Of a stretch of DNA of 64,000 nt, positions 27,855-36,466 are shown piece by piece; the stretch's first letter is position 1, and each line of letters starts with the position of its first letter. The stretch covers positions 186,001 to 250,000 of the forward strand of contig JADJLR010000006.1 in assembly GCA_016710015.1 (NCBI GenBank), written 5' to 3'. The notes under the pieces are model-generated. The model was given only the letters and a program-made list of their open reading frames with translations, had not been told where the DNA came from and ran no database searches. This DNA is from Flavobacteriales bacterium. Lineage in GTDB: Bacteria > Bacteroidota > Bacteroidia > Flavobacteriales_F > PHOS-HE28. A program made the translations under genes and the position numbers.

Positions 27855-29147
27855 CTACTGTAGGATCACACGCACGGACGTGATGCTGGCTCCGCGCTTC
27901 ATGGTGACCACATAGATCCCTGCACCGGCCAGGATCGACAGTGAATTTCCGCTCACCAGATACGGGATGCTCCGACCCTGTTGATCGGTCACGCGCACAT
28001 TGGTGATCGCGTCCTGGAACTGGATCGGTACACCAACAAGGGCTGGATTCGGGCCGATCAAGAACGGATGATCTCCGACGTGGTCAATGGCCACTACTGG
28101 CGATCTTGTTTCGGTGCCATCGTGATCCACCTGCATCAAGGTGTAGTAGTTGATCCCTGCCAAGGGCGTTCGATCCACCGCATGGTAGTCCTGAACCGTT
28201 TGGCTATACCCGGCACCCAGGATCCGGGCGATCTCCTCCCATTCGATCAGGTCTGCCGAACGCAGGACTAGGAAATGGTCGTTGTCCCGCTCCGATCCCG
28301 TGCTCCAGTCCAAGTGGCTTTCCCCCTTGATGGCTTCCCCGGTGAAGGAGATCAACTCGATGGGTAATGTGCTTTCCAATACTTCTATCTGATCGGTCAG
28401 GACCACGGTGCTGCTGATGGAAATATCATCGACACCGAAATCATTCCCTATGCCGTGTCCAGAGGTGATCTCGATGCAGAAGCTGGCTTGTGTGCTATTC
28501 GCTGGGGCGGTCCATAGTGTGGTGAAGGATTGCCAGCTGCCCTGTGTTTGTGAGGTCTGGTGGTTCACCCAAGTGGGTTCGCCGTCCACATACCATTGCA
28601 AGGTGGGAGCTCCTTGGGTGGCGAGGCTTGTCGCCCGGAAGGACAGCGCATACGTCTGTCCGGGGCATACCGTGTGCGTTTGGCACCAAACCTCGTAGCC
28701 AGCATGCATCCATCCTGCATTCCCCATCAGGAATGCCCCGTTGCCCGTACCGAAGAACTGAGGGTGGTGCGATGCGGCATTGGTGCCGATCCAGTAGTTG
28801 CCTTCCGTGGTAAGCGCGGTGTTGTAGTTGAACTCGCTGCTGAACCCCGTGTTGCCTCCGCTGAAATCACCGTTCGTGACAAGGTTGCCTGTGGTGTACG
28901 AGACCTGGCACCAGTACGTCCCCGGGGTGCTGGTGGTGATGCTTGCCGAATTGCTGCCCGTGCTCCACTGGTAGTTGCTGAACCCTGCAGGACCGTTGAT
29001 CTGTACTGGATCCGTACCCAAGGTGATGTCCGGCCCCAGATCGATGGAACAGATCGGCTGCGACCACCCGGATAAGCCAACGGCCCCCATGATCAACAGC
29101 AGCGCGGAACGTTGTGCAAGAAGTACAGGTTCGATCCTTTCGTTCAT
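27855..29147 (-). CDS. T9SS-secreted protein with carbohydrate-binding-like domain
   Basis: 430 residues. A signal peptide ends near LSGWSQP. An Ig/PKD-like segment (YQWSTGSNSASITTSTPGTY) precedes a galactose-binding-like sandwich (NLVTNGDFSGGNTGFSSEF through DISISS). Then comes a fibronectin-like stretch (LISFTGEAIKGESHLDWSTG) frequent in these proteins, and a sorting domain (GPNPALVG, VTDQQGRS). The last part is close in design to the T9SS protein at 45298. Sits between a sucD-tail relic and the intact sucD. Confidence 0.82.
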   Translation of the reverse strand: MNERIEPVLLAQRSALLLIMGAVGLSGWSQPICSIDLGPDITLGTDPVQINGPAGFSNYQWSTGSNSASITTSTPGTYWCQVSYTTGNLVTNGDFSGGNTGFSSEFNYNTALTTEGNYWIGTNAASHHPQFFGTGNGAFLMGNAGWMHAGYEVWCQTHTVCPGQTYALSFRATSLATQGAPTLQWYVDGEPTWVNHQTSQTQGSWQSFTTLWTAPANSTQASFCIEITSGHGIGNDFGVDDISISSTVVLTDQIEVLESTLPIELISFTGEAIKGESHLDWSTGSERDNDHFLVLRSADLIEWEEIARILGAGYSQTVQDYHAVDRTPLAGINYYTLMQVDHDGTETRSPVVAIDHVGDHPFLIGPNPALVGVPIQFQDAITNVRVTDQQGRSIPYLVSGNSLSILAGAGIYVVTMKRGASITSVRVILQ

Positions 29148-29445
29148 CGATGCTTATCAAAGATCGCATCGCCAAAGCTGGCATCCAACCCATTCGTCGA
29201 AAGACCAGATGCTACTCCATAGCCCGATAGGAGGCTATTTCGACATCGAACCAGCTTCTGGTCCTCTTCCTTGCGCGACCCCTGAGGTCCAAGATCATTT
29301 CGGTGCGGAATGAGCGTGAAGCGCTTCGCAACGGATCCATCAGGCTCGATCGCGATCAGGCCGATGTCGCCTTCGATCCGTGTGTCAGCGTGACCAACCT
29401 TCGTTGGCCAAGCCGTTCAACTGAGGACCAGGGATCATCAACTCC
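29148..29445. other. Intergenic stretch with an unassigned open frame
   Basis: The minus strand is open without a stop from about 29425 to 29149, with protein-like text such as IEGDIGLIAIEPDGSVAKRF. I see no start codon and no recognised family. It may be a decayed exported-protein gene. Nothing else was seen. Confidence 0.3.
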
Positions 29446-30315
29446 TCAGCCCAGCACCTCTTTCACTTTCGCGCCGATCGTGGCAGGGCTATCCACCACG
29501 TGGATACCGCATTCGCGCATCACCTTCTTCTTGGCTTCAGCGCTTTCGTCGGCACCGCTGACAATGGCACCGGCATGGCCCATTGTACGACCAACAGGAG
29601 CCGTAACCCCGGCGATGAAGCCGATGACGGGTTTCTTGCAGTTGGCCTTGATCCACTTGGCGGCTTGGATCTCGAGGTCGCCCCCGATCTCGCCGATCAT
29701 CACGATGGCTTTGGTCTCCGGGTCGTTGGAGAAGAGCTGCACGGCTTCTAGGGTCGTGGTGCCAATGATGGGGTCGCCACCGATCCCGATGGCGGTGGTG
29801 ATGCCTAATCCAGCCTTTACGACCTGATCCGCTGCTTCGTAAGTGAGGGTGCCGGACTTGGAGACGATACCGACCGTTCCCTTCTTGAACACGAATCCGG
29901 GCATGATGCCGACCTTACATTCATCTGCCGTGATGACTCCGGGGCAGTTGGGGCCAATGAGGGTGCAATCCTTTCCCCGGAGGTACTCTCGCGCAGCGAC
30001 CATATCCTTTACGGGGATCCCTTCGGTGATGCAGACGATCACCTTGATGCCCGCTTCTGCGGCCTCCATGATCGCATCCGCAGCGAATGCAGGCGGAACG
30101 AAGATGATGCTGACATCGGCACCGGTGTTCTTCACCGCATCGCTCATGGTCTCGAACACGGGCTTGTCCAAGTGCTTTTGACCACCCTTGCCTGGCGTTA
30201 CTCCGCCGACGACGTTGGTGCCGTATTCGATCATTTGCGTGGCATGGAAGGTGCCTTCGCTACCGGTGAATCCTTGCACGATGACCTTGCTGTTCTTATT
30301 GACGAGTACGCTCAT
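29446..30315 (-). CDS. sucD: Succinyl-CoA synthetase (ADP-forming) alpha subunit
   Basis: 289 residues from the ATG at MSVLVNKNSKVIVQGFTG. Together with SucC it interconverts succinyl-CoA and succinate with substrate-level ATP formation. The CoA-binding N-terminus (GFTGSEGTFHATQM), NCPGVI, GIGGDP and the phosphorylated His247 in GRTMGHAGAI are present. Length matches the E. coli protein. sucC is not adjacent. TAATTTCG lies 29 bases upstream. A relic of a SucD-like 3' end lies 1.6 kb downstream, across a T9SS gene. Confidence 0.96.
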   Translation of the reverse strand: MSVLVNKNSKVIVQGFTGSEGTFHATQMIEYGTNVVGGVTPGKGGQKHLDKPVFETMSDAVKNTGADVSIIFVPPAFAADAIMEAAEAGIKVIVCITEGIPVKDMVAAREYLRGKDCTLIGPNCPGVITADECKVGIMPGFVFKKGTVGIVSKSGTLTYEAADQVVKAGLGITTAIGIGGDPIIGTTTLEAVQLFSNDPETKAIVMIGEIGGDLEIQAAKWIKANCKKPVIGFIAGVTAPVGRTMGHAGAIVSGADESAEAKKKVMRECGIHVVDSPATIGAKVKEVLG

Positions 30316-30344
30316 GGTTCGATGTGGTCCTTGGGGAACGGCGG

Positions 30345-30352
30345 CGAAATTA
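30345..30352 (-). promoter_or_regulatory. -7-like element TAATTTCG of sucD
   Basis: A TAnnTTYG match 29 bases before the sucD ATG, between the gene and the MITE-like element. Confidence 0.4.
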
Positions 30353-30386
30353 GCCGAACTGCGGGAACGTAGGTTTGAACGCACAC

Positions 30387-30617
30387 GGCTATCGCCTCTT
30401 ATTTTCTGCGACCCCGCTGGGGTCGTTCTCCCATCGGGGGGCATTTTCTAATTTCTGTGACCGCTCTGGGGTCAGAACGCAGCACTGGTCATTCTCCTTA
30501 TGGGTTGACCCCAGAGGGGTCACAGAGCATAGAATTCAAGTCGGACGAACGTGTTCGAGCCAGCGGGGTCGCAGAAACAACAGACCCTGGTGCGGAAGGT
30601 ATTTAGAGGCGATAGCC
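30387..30617. mobile_element. MITE-like element, copy 2
   Basis: 231 bases with perfect 13-base inverted ends GGCTATCGCCTCT / AGAGGCGATAGCC. Same internal architecture as copy 1 at 16355-16584 and over 90 percent alike by eye. TGACCCCAGAGGGGTCA is one of its internal hairpins. It lies between the sucD start and the MFS gene end. Confidence 0.78.
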
Positions 30618-30643
30618 CTGTTTGAATACGCGGTATTGCGTTG

Positions 30644-31825
30644 TTACTGCACAACGCGGCCTCTACCTGCACGTTGATAGGCCAGCACGAAAAGCAATGC
30701 TCCGACCATGAGCAACGCTCCGGCGATGTACGGTCCGGTGAAGTGCAGTCCGTACAGGAATCCACCGGCGGTCGGACCCGCGATACGTGCCAAGGAACCG
30801 AAGCTCTGGTTCATTCCCAAGACCTGCCCTTGTTCCTTGTTGGTGGCGTTGCGGCTGAGCAATGAGGAGATGCTCGGCATCATGCAACCGTTGGCAAAGG
30901 CCAACAGCAGCATGGGTATGAAAGCCAGTGGAACGAAGTAGGCATAAGGCACGAAGGGGGTCAGCAACAAACCCGTTCCGCAGAGTACCGATCCGATCAC
31001 CATCAATTTGGGTTCGCCGAAAGTGCGCGAAAGCCAACCCACCAGCCCGCCTTGCACGATCGCTGAAGAGAGGCCGATGAACGCGAACATGTACCCGATG
31101 TGCGCCTCGTTCAAGCCATAGTGCTGCTCCCACAGCAGCGCTACGGTGATCTGCATCATGCTGAACGCCATGATGTATATGAAGGTGGTGATGAAGAGAT
31201 CACGGAAGCGGTCGTTCCTCAACGCCTTGATCGCGCTGGTGACCGGTTTGAGTTCCAATTTGTTGTTCGGATCCTTCTCCTTCAACGATTCGGGCAACAG
31301 GATCAGAATGAGCATCAAGTTGATCAAGCTCAGGCTCATGGCGGTGTACCCGACAGCGTCCATGCCGTATTGTTCCTTGATGAAACCACCAACGGGTGGG
31401 CCGAAGATGAAGCCCAGACCGAACGCGGCACCGATCATTCCCAAGGCCTTGGCTCGCCCTTCTGGTGGGGTGACATCGGTGATGTAGGCCTGCGATGCCG
31501 CGATGTTGGCCGAGCCGATACCAGCGAGCATGCGTGCTGCGAAAAGCAAGGCCAAGCTGTGGGCATTCGCCAAAAGCAAGAAGCCCAATGCGGTGATGAG
31601 CACGGTGAAAGCGATCACCGGACGCCTGCCGAGGCGATCGCTCATGGTGCCCCAGAACGGCGAGAACACGAAGTTCATCAGCGCATAAACGGCCATCACC
31701 AATCCCACTTCGAAGGAACTAGCACCCAATTGCGTGGCATACGTGGGCAAAATGGGGATCACCAAGCCGAAGCCCAGCAAGTCCATGAAGACCGTAAGAA
31801 AGAGGATCGAAAGGCGTGAACGCAC
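30644..31825 (-). CDS. MFS drug exporter-like transporter (TetA/MdtG type)
   Basis: 393 residues from a GTG start, with twelve predicted helices. Helix 1 carries MDLLGFGLVIPILPTYA, typical of the DHA1 group. Loop 2-3 has the MFS signature GTMSDRLGRRPVI, and helix 5 has GAAFGLGFIFGPPVGG (antiporter motif C). These support proton-driven export of small drugs. The substrate is not predictable. TACATTCG lies 22 bases upstream of the start. The gene is monocistronic, ending next to a MITE-like element. Confidence 0.9.
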   Translation of the reverse strand: MRSRLSILFLTVFMDLLGFGLVIPILPTYATQLGASSFEVGLVMAVYALMNFVFSPFWGTMSDRLGRRPVIAFTVLITALGFLLLANAHSLALLFAARMLAGIGSANIAASQAYITDVTPPEGRAKALGMIGAAFGLGFIFGPPVGGFIKEQYGMDAVGYTAMSLSLINLMLILILLPESLKEKDPNNKLELKPVTSAIKALRNDRFRDLFITTFIYIMAFSMMQITVALLWEQHYGLNEAHIGYMFAFIGLSSAIVQGGLVGWLSRTFGEPKLMVIGSVLCGTGLLLTPFVPYAYFVPLAFIPMLLLAFANGCMMPSISSLLSRNATNKEQGQVLGMNQSFGSLARIAGPTAGGFLYGLHFTGPYIAGALLMVGALLFVLAYQRAGRGRVVQ

Positions 31826-31847
31826 GATGCAAGAGGCTGTGGTGGCG

Positions 31848-31855
31848 CGAATGTA
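31848..31855 (-). promoter_or_regulatory. -7-like element TACATTCG of the MFS gene
   Basis: A TAnnTTYG match 22 bases before the GTG start of the transporter. Confidence 0.4.
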
Positions 31856-31894
31856 ACCGCTACCTACCGAGGAGGATGGAGCACGGGAACGGCA

Positions 31895-33223
31895 TCACTC
31901 TTGTGCGGCGAACGGCCTTGATACCAACGTATTCCGCCGGATGTATGGGCGAATGATGAGGCGGATCGTATTCTTCCAACTCAAGTATTTCCACCCCCAA
32001 TTGAAGAGGACCATCATGCGATTGCGGAAGCTCACGAGTTGGATCACATGGACGAACATCCACAGCAGCCATGCGAACGTGCCGCCAAAGCTGTATTTCC
32101 CGATATCCACCACGGCTTTCCGCCGACCGATCACCGCCATGCTGCCCTTATCCCGGTAGGTGAAGGACTCCATGGGTCGACCACTCGCCTTGGCGACGAA
32201 GTTCTTCACCAACAACTGTCCTTGTTGGATGGCGACGGTCGCCACTTGCGGATGTCCGCGCGGCCACTCCTCCACATCGGTCATCAACGCGCAATCGCCA
32301 AGCACGAAGATCTCCGGATGGTGCTTCAATGCATTGGTCCGGTCCACTTCATAGCGGCTCGCCTGTTCATTGTGGTCCGCTTCGAGTCCCGGTATGATCG
32401 CACCCTTCACGCCCGCAGCCCAGATCACGGTGTTGGTCTCCAGCATTCCGCCATCACTCAGCTGGATCCGCTCGTCATCTCCACCTACGACACGATCACC
32501 CAAGCGCACGTCCACGCCCAAATCCTCCAAGTAGTGTTGCGCATTGGTGCTGGACTTCTCGCTGAAATTCTTCAACACCCGGTCGTTGCTGTCGATCAGG
32601 ACGATCTGCATCATATCGCTTTCCATTTCGCGGTACTCGCGTGCTACAACGGTGCGCCGGATCTCTGCCAAGGCACCCGCCAGTTCCACTCCCGTTGGTC
32701 CGGCACCCACGATCACGAAATTGAGGGCCCGCAGTCGTTCGTCCCTCGTGGACGCGGAAATGGCGGCTTCGAGATCCTGCAACACATCACTGCGGATATC
32801 CAGCGCTTGACTGATGCTCTTGAGTTGCATCGCCGTGCGTTCCATTTGTCGGTTCCCGAAGAAGTTCGTGGTGCTGCCGAGTGCGAGGATCAAATAGTCA
32901 TAGGAGAGATCGCCGATGTTGGTTTCTACCACCTTCCGTTCTGGATCCACACGTTGCACATCGGCCATTCGATAGGCCACGTTGTGCATGGGTCCGATGG
33001 TGCGGCGAAAGGGATGGGCGATGCTATCCGCACTCAAACTGGCCGTGGCCACTTGGTACAACAGCGGTTGGAAGCAGTGGTGGTTCTGTCGATCCAATAA
33101 CACCACCTTGTACGGCTGACCCGCCAATCCACGCACGACCTCCAGTCCTGCGAATCCACCACCGACCACGATCACGGTCGGATAGGGCAACTCATCGTAC
33201 GCGATCTTCGCTCTGCTCTTCAT
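31895..33223 (-). CDS. NAD(P)/FAD-dependent oxidoreductase, type II NADH dehydrogenase-like
   Basis: 442 residues from the ATG at MKSRAKIAYDELPYP. Two Rossmann sites are clear: VVVGGGFAGLEVVRGL-like FAD loop near residue 20 and VIVGAGPTGVELAGAL for NAD(P)H near 165. TNTVIWAAGVKG and IFVLGDCALM complete the flavin site. The C-terminal region has an amphipathic or membrane-associated helix (FAWLLWMFVHVIQLVSF), as in NDH-2 enzymes that reduce quinone without pumping protons. Probably an inner-face respiratory NADH:quinone reductase. Oriented head to head with mnmE. Confidence 0.9.
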   Translation of the reverse strand: MKSRAKIAYDELPYPTVIVVGGGFAGLEVVRGLAGQPYKVVLLDRQNHHCFQPLLYQVATASLSADSIAHPFRRTIGPMHNVAYRMADVQRVDPERKVVETNIGDLSYDYLILALGSTTNFFGNRQMERTAMQLKSISQALDIRSDVLQDLEAAISASTRDERLRALNFVIVGAGPTGVELAGALAEIRRTVVAREYREMESDMMQIVLIDSNDRVLKNFSEKSSTNAQHYLEDLGVDVRLGDRVVGGDDERIQLSDGGMLETNTVIWAAGVKGAIIPGLEADHNEQASRYEVDRTNALKHHPEIFVLGDCALMTDVEEWPRGHPQVATVAIQQGQLLVKNFVAKASGRPMESFTYRDKGSMAVIGRRKAVVDIGKYSFGGTFAWLLWMFVHVIQLVSFRNRMMVLFNWGWKYLSWKNTIRLIIRPYIRRNTLVSRPFAAQE

Positions 33224-33289
33224 GTGTCGACAATTCGGGAACAAAGGTCGGATCTTGGATCAGCTTTGCGACCTTCGCCCCAATAAGCC

Positions 33290-34648
33290 ATGGCCCACTA
33301 CGAACCGGATACCATCGCGGCCATCTCCACCCCGGCCGGTGCAGGTGCCATTGCCGTGCTGCGCCTCAGTGGCCCCAAGGCGTTCGGTGTCGCCGAACGC
33401 ATCGCCCCGGAATTGCCGTTGGAACCCCTTCCCCGCCGTGCCTACTACGTTGCGGTGATGGACGAGGATGGCCTAGTGGACAAGGCCGTGGTGACCTACT
33501 TCCAAGGGCCTGCTTCCTATACGGGAGAGGACATCGTGGAGATCTCCGTACACGGATCCATGTACATCCAACAACGGCTCTTGCAAGCCATGCTGAATGC
33601 CGGTGCCCGATCCGCTCTCCCAGGGGAATTCACCCAACGGGCCTTCCTGAATAAGAAGATGGACCTGAGCCAAGCCGAGGCCGTTGCCGACCTGATCGCC
33701 AGCCAGAGCGCTGCGCAACATCGATTGGCCATGGACCAATTGCGCGGTGGATTCGGATCACGGATCGAGGAGCTTCGGCAGGAGTTGATCGACTTCGCCG
33801 CGTTGATCGAATTGGAATTGGATTTCGGTGAAGAGGATGTGGAATTCGCAAAACGCGTCGAGTTGCTTGCCTTGTTGGATCGGTTGGTGGATCTGTGTAC
33901 GGAACTGATCGATAGCTTCCGCTATGGCAACGCGATCCGGCAAGGTGTGCCGATCGCCATACTGGGTGCGCCGAATAGCGGTAAGAGCACGCTTTTGAAT
34001 GCACTATTGATGGAGGATCGCGCCATCGTGAGCGATGTTCCCGGTACTACGCGCGATACTGTGGAGGAGACCATCACTATCGAGGGGATCCTGTTCCGCT
34101 TCATTGATACGGCCGGTCTTCGATCCACTACGGACACGGTGGAGCAACTCGGCATTGACCGTAGCTATAAGAAGGCAGCCGAAGCAAGTTTGGTCATCCT
34201 TCTCGGCGATGCGAGCACCATGGCCGAAGGAGCCTTGCTCACCGCCGCACGTTCCTTACGCGAACGAATCGGGAATGCCACCACCGTTCTTCCCGTCCTC
34301 AACAAGGTCGATGTTCCGGGTGTGGTGCTCCGCGAGGGCAGCATGGGCATTTCGGCACGGGATGGGCAAGGAATTGAGATGTTGAAACAGGCTCTGGTCG
34401 ACCACGTTGGTTCATTCCAAGAAGGAATTGGCGATATTGTAGTGACCAACGCACGCCATGTGGATGCACTGACGAAAGCACGTACCGCACTCCTAGATGC
34501 CAAGCATGCGATCGATACGGGAATAAGTGGCGAGTTGCTTGCCATCGACCTACGAAGGGCGCAACACCATTTGGGAGAGATCACCGGAAGGATCACGACA
34601 GATGATCTGCTGGGAAGCATCTTCGGGCGTTTCTGTATCGGGAAGTGA
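33290..34648 (+). CDS. mnmE: tRNA uridine-5-carboxymethylaminomethyl(34) synthesis GTPase
   Basis: 452 residues. With MnmG it modifies U34 of tRNAs. An N-terminal THF-binding domain starts DTIAAISTPAGAGAIAVLRLSG. The inserted G domain has GAPNSGKS (226-233), DVPGTTRDT, DTAGLR and NKVD. The C-terminal motif is FCIGK with the conserved Cys. Complete and intact. mnmG is not in view. Confidence 0.97.
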   Translation: MAHYEPDTIAAISTPAGAGAIAVLRLSGPKAFGVAERIAPELPLEPLPRRAYYVAVMDEDGLVDKAVVTYFQGPASYTGEDIVEISVHGSMYIQQRLLQAMLNAGARSALPGEFTQRAFLNKKMDLSQAEAVADLIASQSAAQHRLAMDQLRGGFGSRIEELRQELIDFAALIELELDFGEEDVEFAKRVELLALLDRLVDLCTELIDSFRYGNAIRQGVPIAILGAPNSGKSTLLNALLMEDRAIVSDVPGTTRDTVEETITIEGILFRFIDTAGLRSTTDTVEQLGIDRSYKKAAEASLVILLGDASTMAEGALLTAARSLRERIGNATTVLPVLNKVDVPGVVLREGSMGISARDGQGIEMLKQALVDHVGSFQEGIGDIVVTNARHVDALTKARTALLDAKHAIDTGISGELLAIDLRRAQHHLGEITGRITTDDLLGSIFGRFCIGK

Positions 34649-34882
34649 TGCTGGCAAAGCTCTTTTCTCGATTCAACCGAATACCGATCCATGTGCAGGT
34701 CTTCACGTATCGTATGGTGGTGATGCACCTCGATACAGGCGCGTGAGGAGGCATTGGCCGTCTTGATGGAGGTAGGTTCGATCGTTGAGTCCTTTGACCA
34801 AATACGGCATTCACCGTAGTGGAACACGGGAAACAACTCTTGGTCGTAGCACGTAACAGGGGCACGAAAAAGTCTACGCATC

Positions 34883-36076
34883 GTGCCGCGTCTCTCCTTA
34901 CAACCACGTATTGACCGTCTTCCCACGGTCGCATTGCTCACCACAGCGATCGCTTGTCTGTTGACCTTGGCCACTGTGGCACAGGACGATGGTCAAGTGT
35001 ACCACACGATCCGCGTAGGCGGCCAGCAAACCCTTTCCGGTCACCTGATCTCCTGGCTGGATGTTGCTCCCGATGGTAGCGCGGTCTCGGCCTCCTCTAC
35101 CCAAGGTTTCCCCCTGCGCTTCTTCCCCATGGACCGCCCGGAGGAGGTTACCGGGATCGATGTGGGCAATTGGTATGCCGGTAGCCGCGCACGGTACAGT
35201 GCCTCCGGGAAGTACATGCTCCTGCAGCAGTTGTTCTACTTGGACTTCGCGCCGAACAAGGACAAACCTATCAAATACGAGGTGATCGATATCGCCGCTG
35301 GGAAGGCCGTTCGATCCTTCGAGGACCTCTTCGCAGCCGACCTGACGCCCGATGAAACCACAGTACTCACTCTGGATAAGGAGGGTGTTCATTTCGTTGA
35401 TCTCGCTACCGGAAAACGGAACGATGCAAAGCGCATCGAGCGTACGGGCAATGCCATTTCGGTGAGCCGTGATGGCCAGCGCTTCGCCGTTGCACATCGA
35501 CCCACGAAGAGCGAAGTGGAGGCGCTACCAACCGTTCGCAACGACAAGGACGCGATCAAGAACGGAGTGAAATACGGACAGATCGTGGTGGTCTACGACA
35601 TGGCCACATCGAAGCCCGTTCATACTCTACCGGAGCTCTTCGATAAGGTGTTCCGATTGGAGTACAGCGCAGATGGTACGGACCTGTGGATCCACGCGAA
35701 GCCGCACAGTCGCAAAGGGGGCAATCCGAATCCGGGCCAGAGTTATGTGGAGGTGGCCGATGCCCGAAGTGGAGAAATGAAGCGCACCTCCTTCCCTTCC
35801 CTCGCTACGTTCGAACCCGACTTCCGAACAAGCCCGGACGGTTCACTCTTCGCCATTGGTAGCACCGGTGGAAAGTTCCAAGAAATACATTTGTACGATC
35901 GCAATTCCGGACGCATGGTGGATCGATTCGTGGTGAGTTGGCGGCTGTGGGAGAACCTGGACAAGGGCGAATTCGCCAGTGGTGACGGTCGCTTGAGCTT
36001 CACCTTCTTGCCGGACAACAAGCGTATGTTGCTCACCAGTGGAAACCGGTTGATCGAATGGACCTACGGAAAATGA
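34883..36076 (+). CDS. Secreted WD40/YVTN-like beta-propeller protein
   Basis: 397 residues from a GTG start; no better ATG exists in frame. The N-terminus has a hydrophobic signal (LLTTAIACLLTLATVAQ). The body has repeats with the pattern DVAPDGSAVSASS, ARYSASGKYML, ADLTPDETTVLTLD, VSRDGQRFAV, LEYSADGTDLWI, FRTSPDGSLFAI, an apparent seven-bladed propeller. No sorting domain, so it probably stays periplasmic. It overlaps the next gene by four bases (ATGA) and leads a three-gene run. Confidence 0.72.
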   Translation: MPRLSLQPRIDRLPTVALLTTAIACLLTLATVAQDDGQVYHTIRVGGQQTLSGHLISWLDVAPDGSAVSASSTQGFPLRFFPMDRPEEVTGIDVGNWYAGSRARYSASGKYMLLQQLFYLDFAPNKDKPIKYEVIDIAAGKAVRSFEDLFAADLTPDETTVLTLDKEGVHFVDLATGKRNDAKRIERTGNAISVSRDGQRFAVAHRPTKSEVEALPTVRNDKDAIKNGVKYGQIVVVYDMATSKPVHTLPELFDKVFRLEYSADGTDLWIHAKPHSRKGGNPNPGQSYVEVADARSGEMKRTSFPSLATFEPDFRTSPDGSLFAIGSTGGKFQEIHLYDRNSGRMVDRFVVSWRLWENLDKGEFASGDGRLSFTFLPDNKRMLLTSGNRLIEWTYGK

Positions 36077-36447
36077 AATACGCGCTGCTCCTGCTCCTCG
36101 CCTCCATTTCCTCCTTCTCATTCGCGCAGAAGAAGGAGTTGATCCAGGACAAGGAGGCCATTCTGGCGCGGGCTGCGGAAGTCTTCGATGCTTCACTACG
36201 ACCGGGTTCCGAGGTGTACGAAGCAGTGATCGCCGAGAACTTGATCGGCCGGTACGTATTGCAAGTGAGCTTTCGGGACAAGGGCGATATCAGCAGCGTG
36301 TTCGTGGTGGATGCCACGGATCACGATATCCGCTCCCAAAACCGATTCAAGGATCTGGTACATCAATGCCGGATGCCCTTCAAAATGCCCAAAGGCCGAC
36401 AATATCGATCGGAACACACCTTCGACTTGAACTCCATTTCTCGCTAA
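36073..36447 (+). CDS. Small exported protein, possible TonB-C-like fold
   Basis: 124 residues. The start at MKYALLLLLASISSFSFAQ gives a signal peptide and an ATGA overlap with the gene before. The mature part (YVLQVSFRDKGDISSVFVVD, then CRMPFKMPKGRQYRSEHTFDLN) follows the strand-helix-strand layout of TonB C-terminal domains, but this is a weak resemblance. Next gene begins 19 bases on. Function unknown. Confidence 0.6.
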   Translation: MKYALLLLLASISSFSFAQKKELIQDKEAILARAAEVFDASLRPGSEVYEAVIAENLIGRYVLQVSFRDKGDISSVFVVDATDHDIRSQNRFKDLVHQCRMPFKMPKGRQYRSEHTFDLNSISR

Positions 36448-36466
36448 GAACCAACCATCCTCAAAC

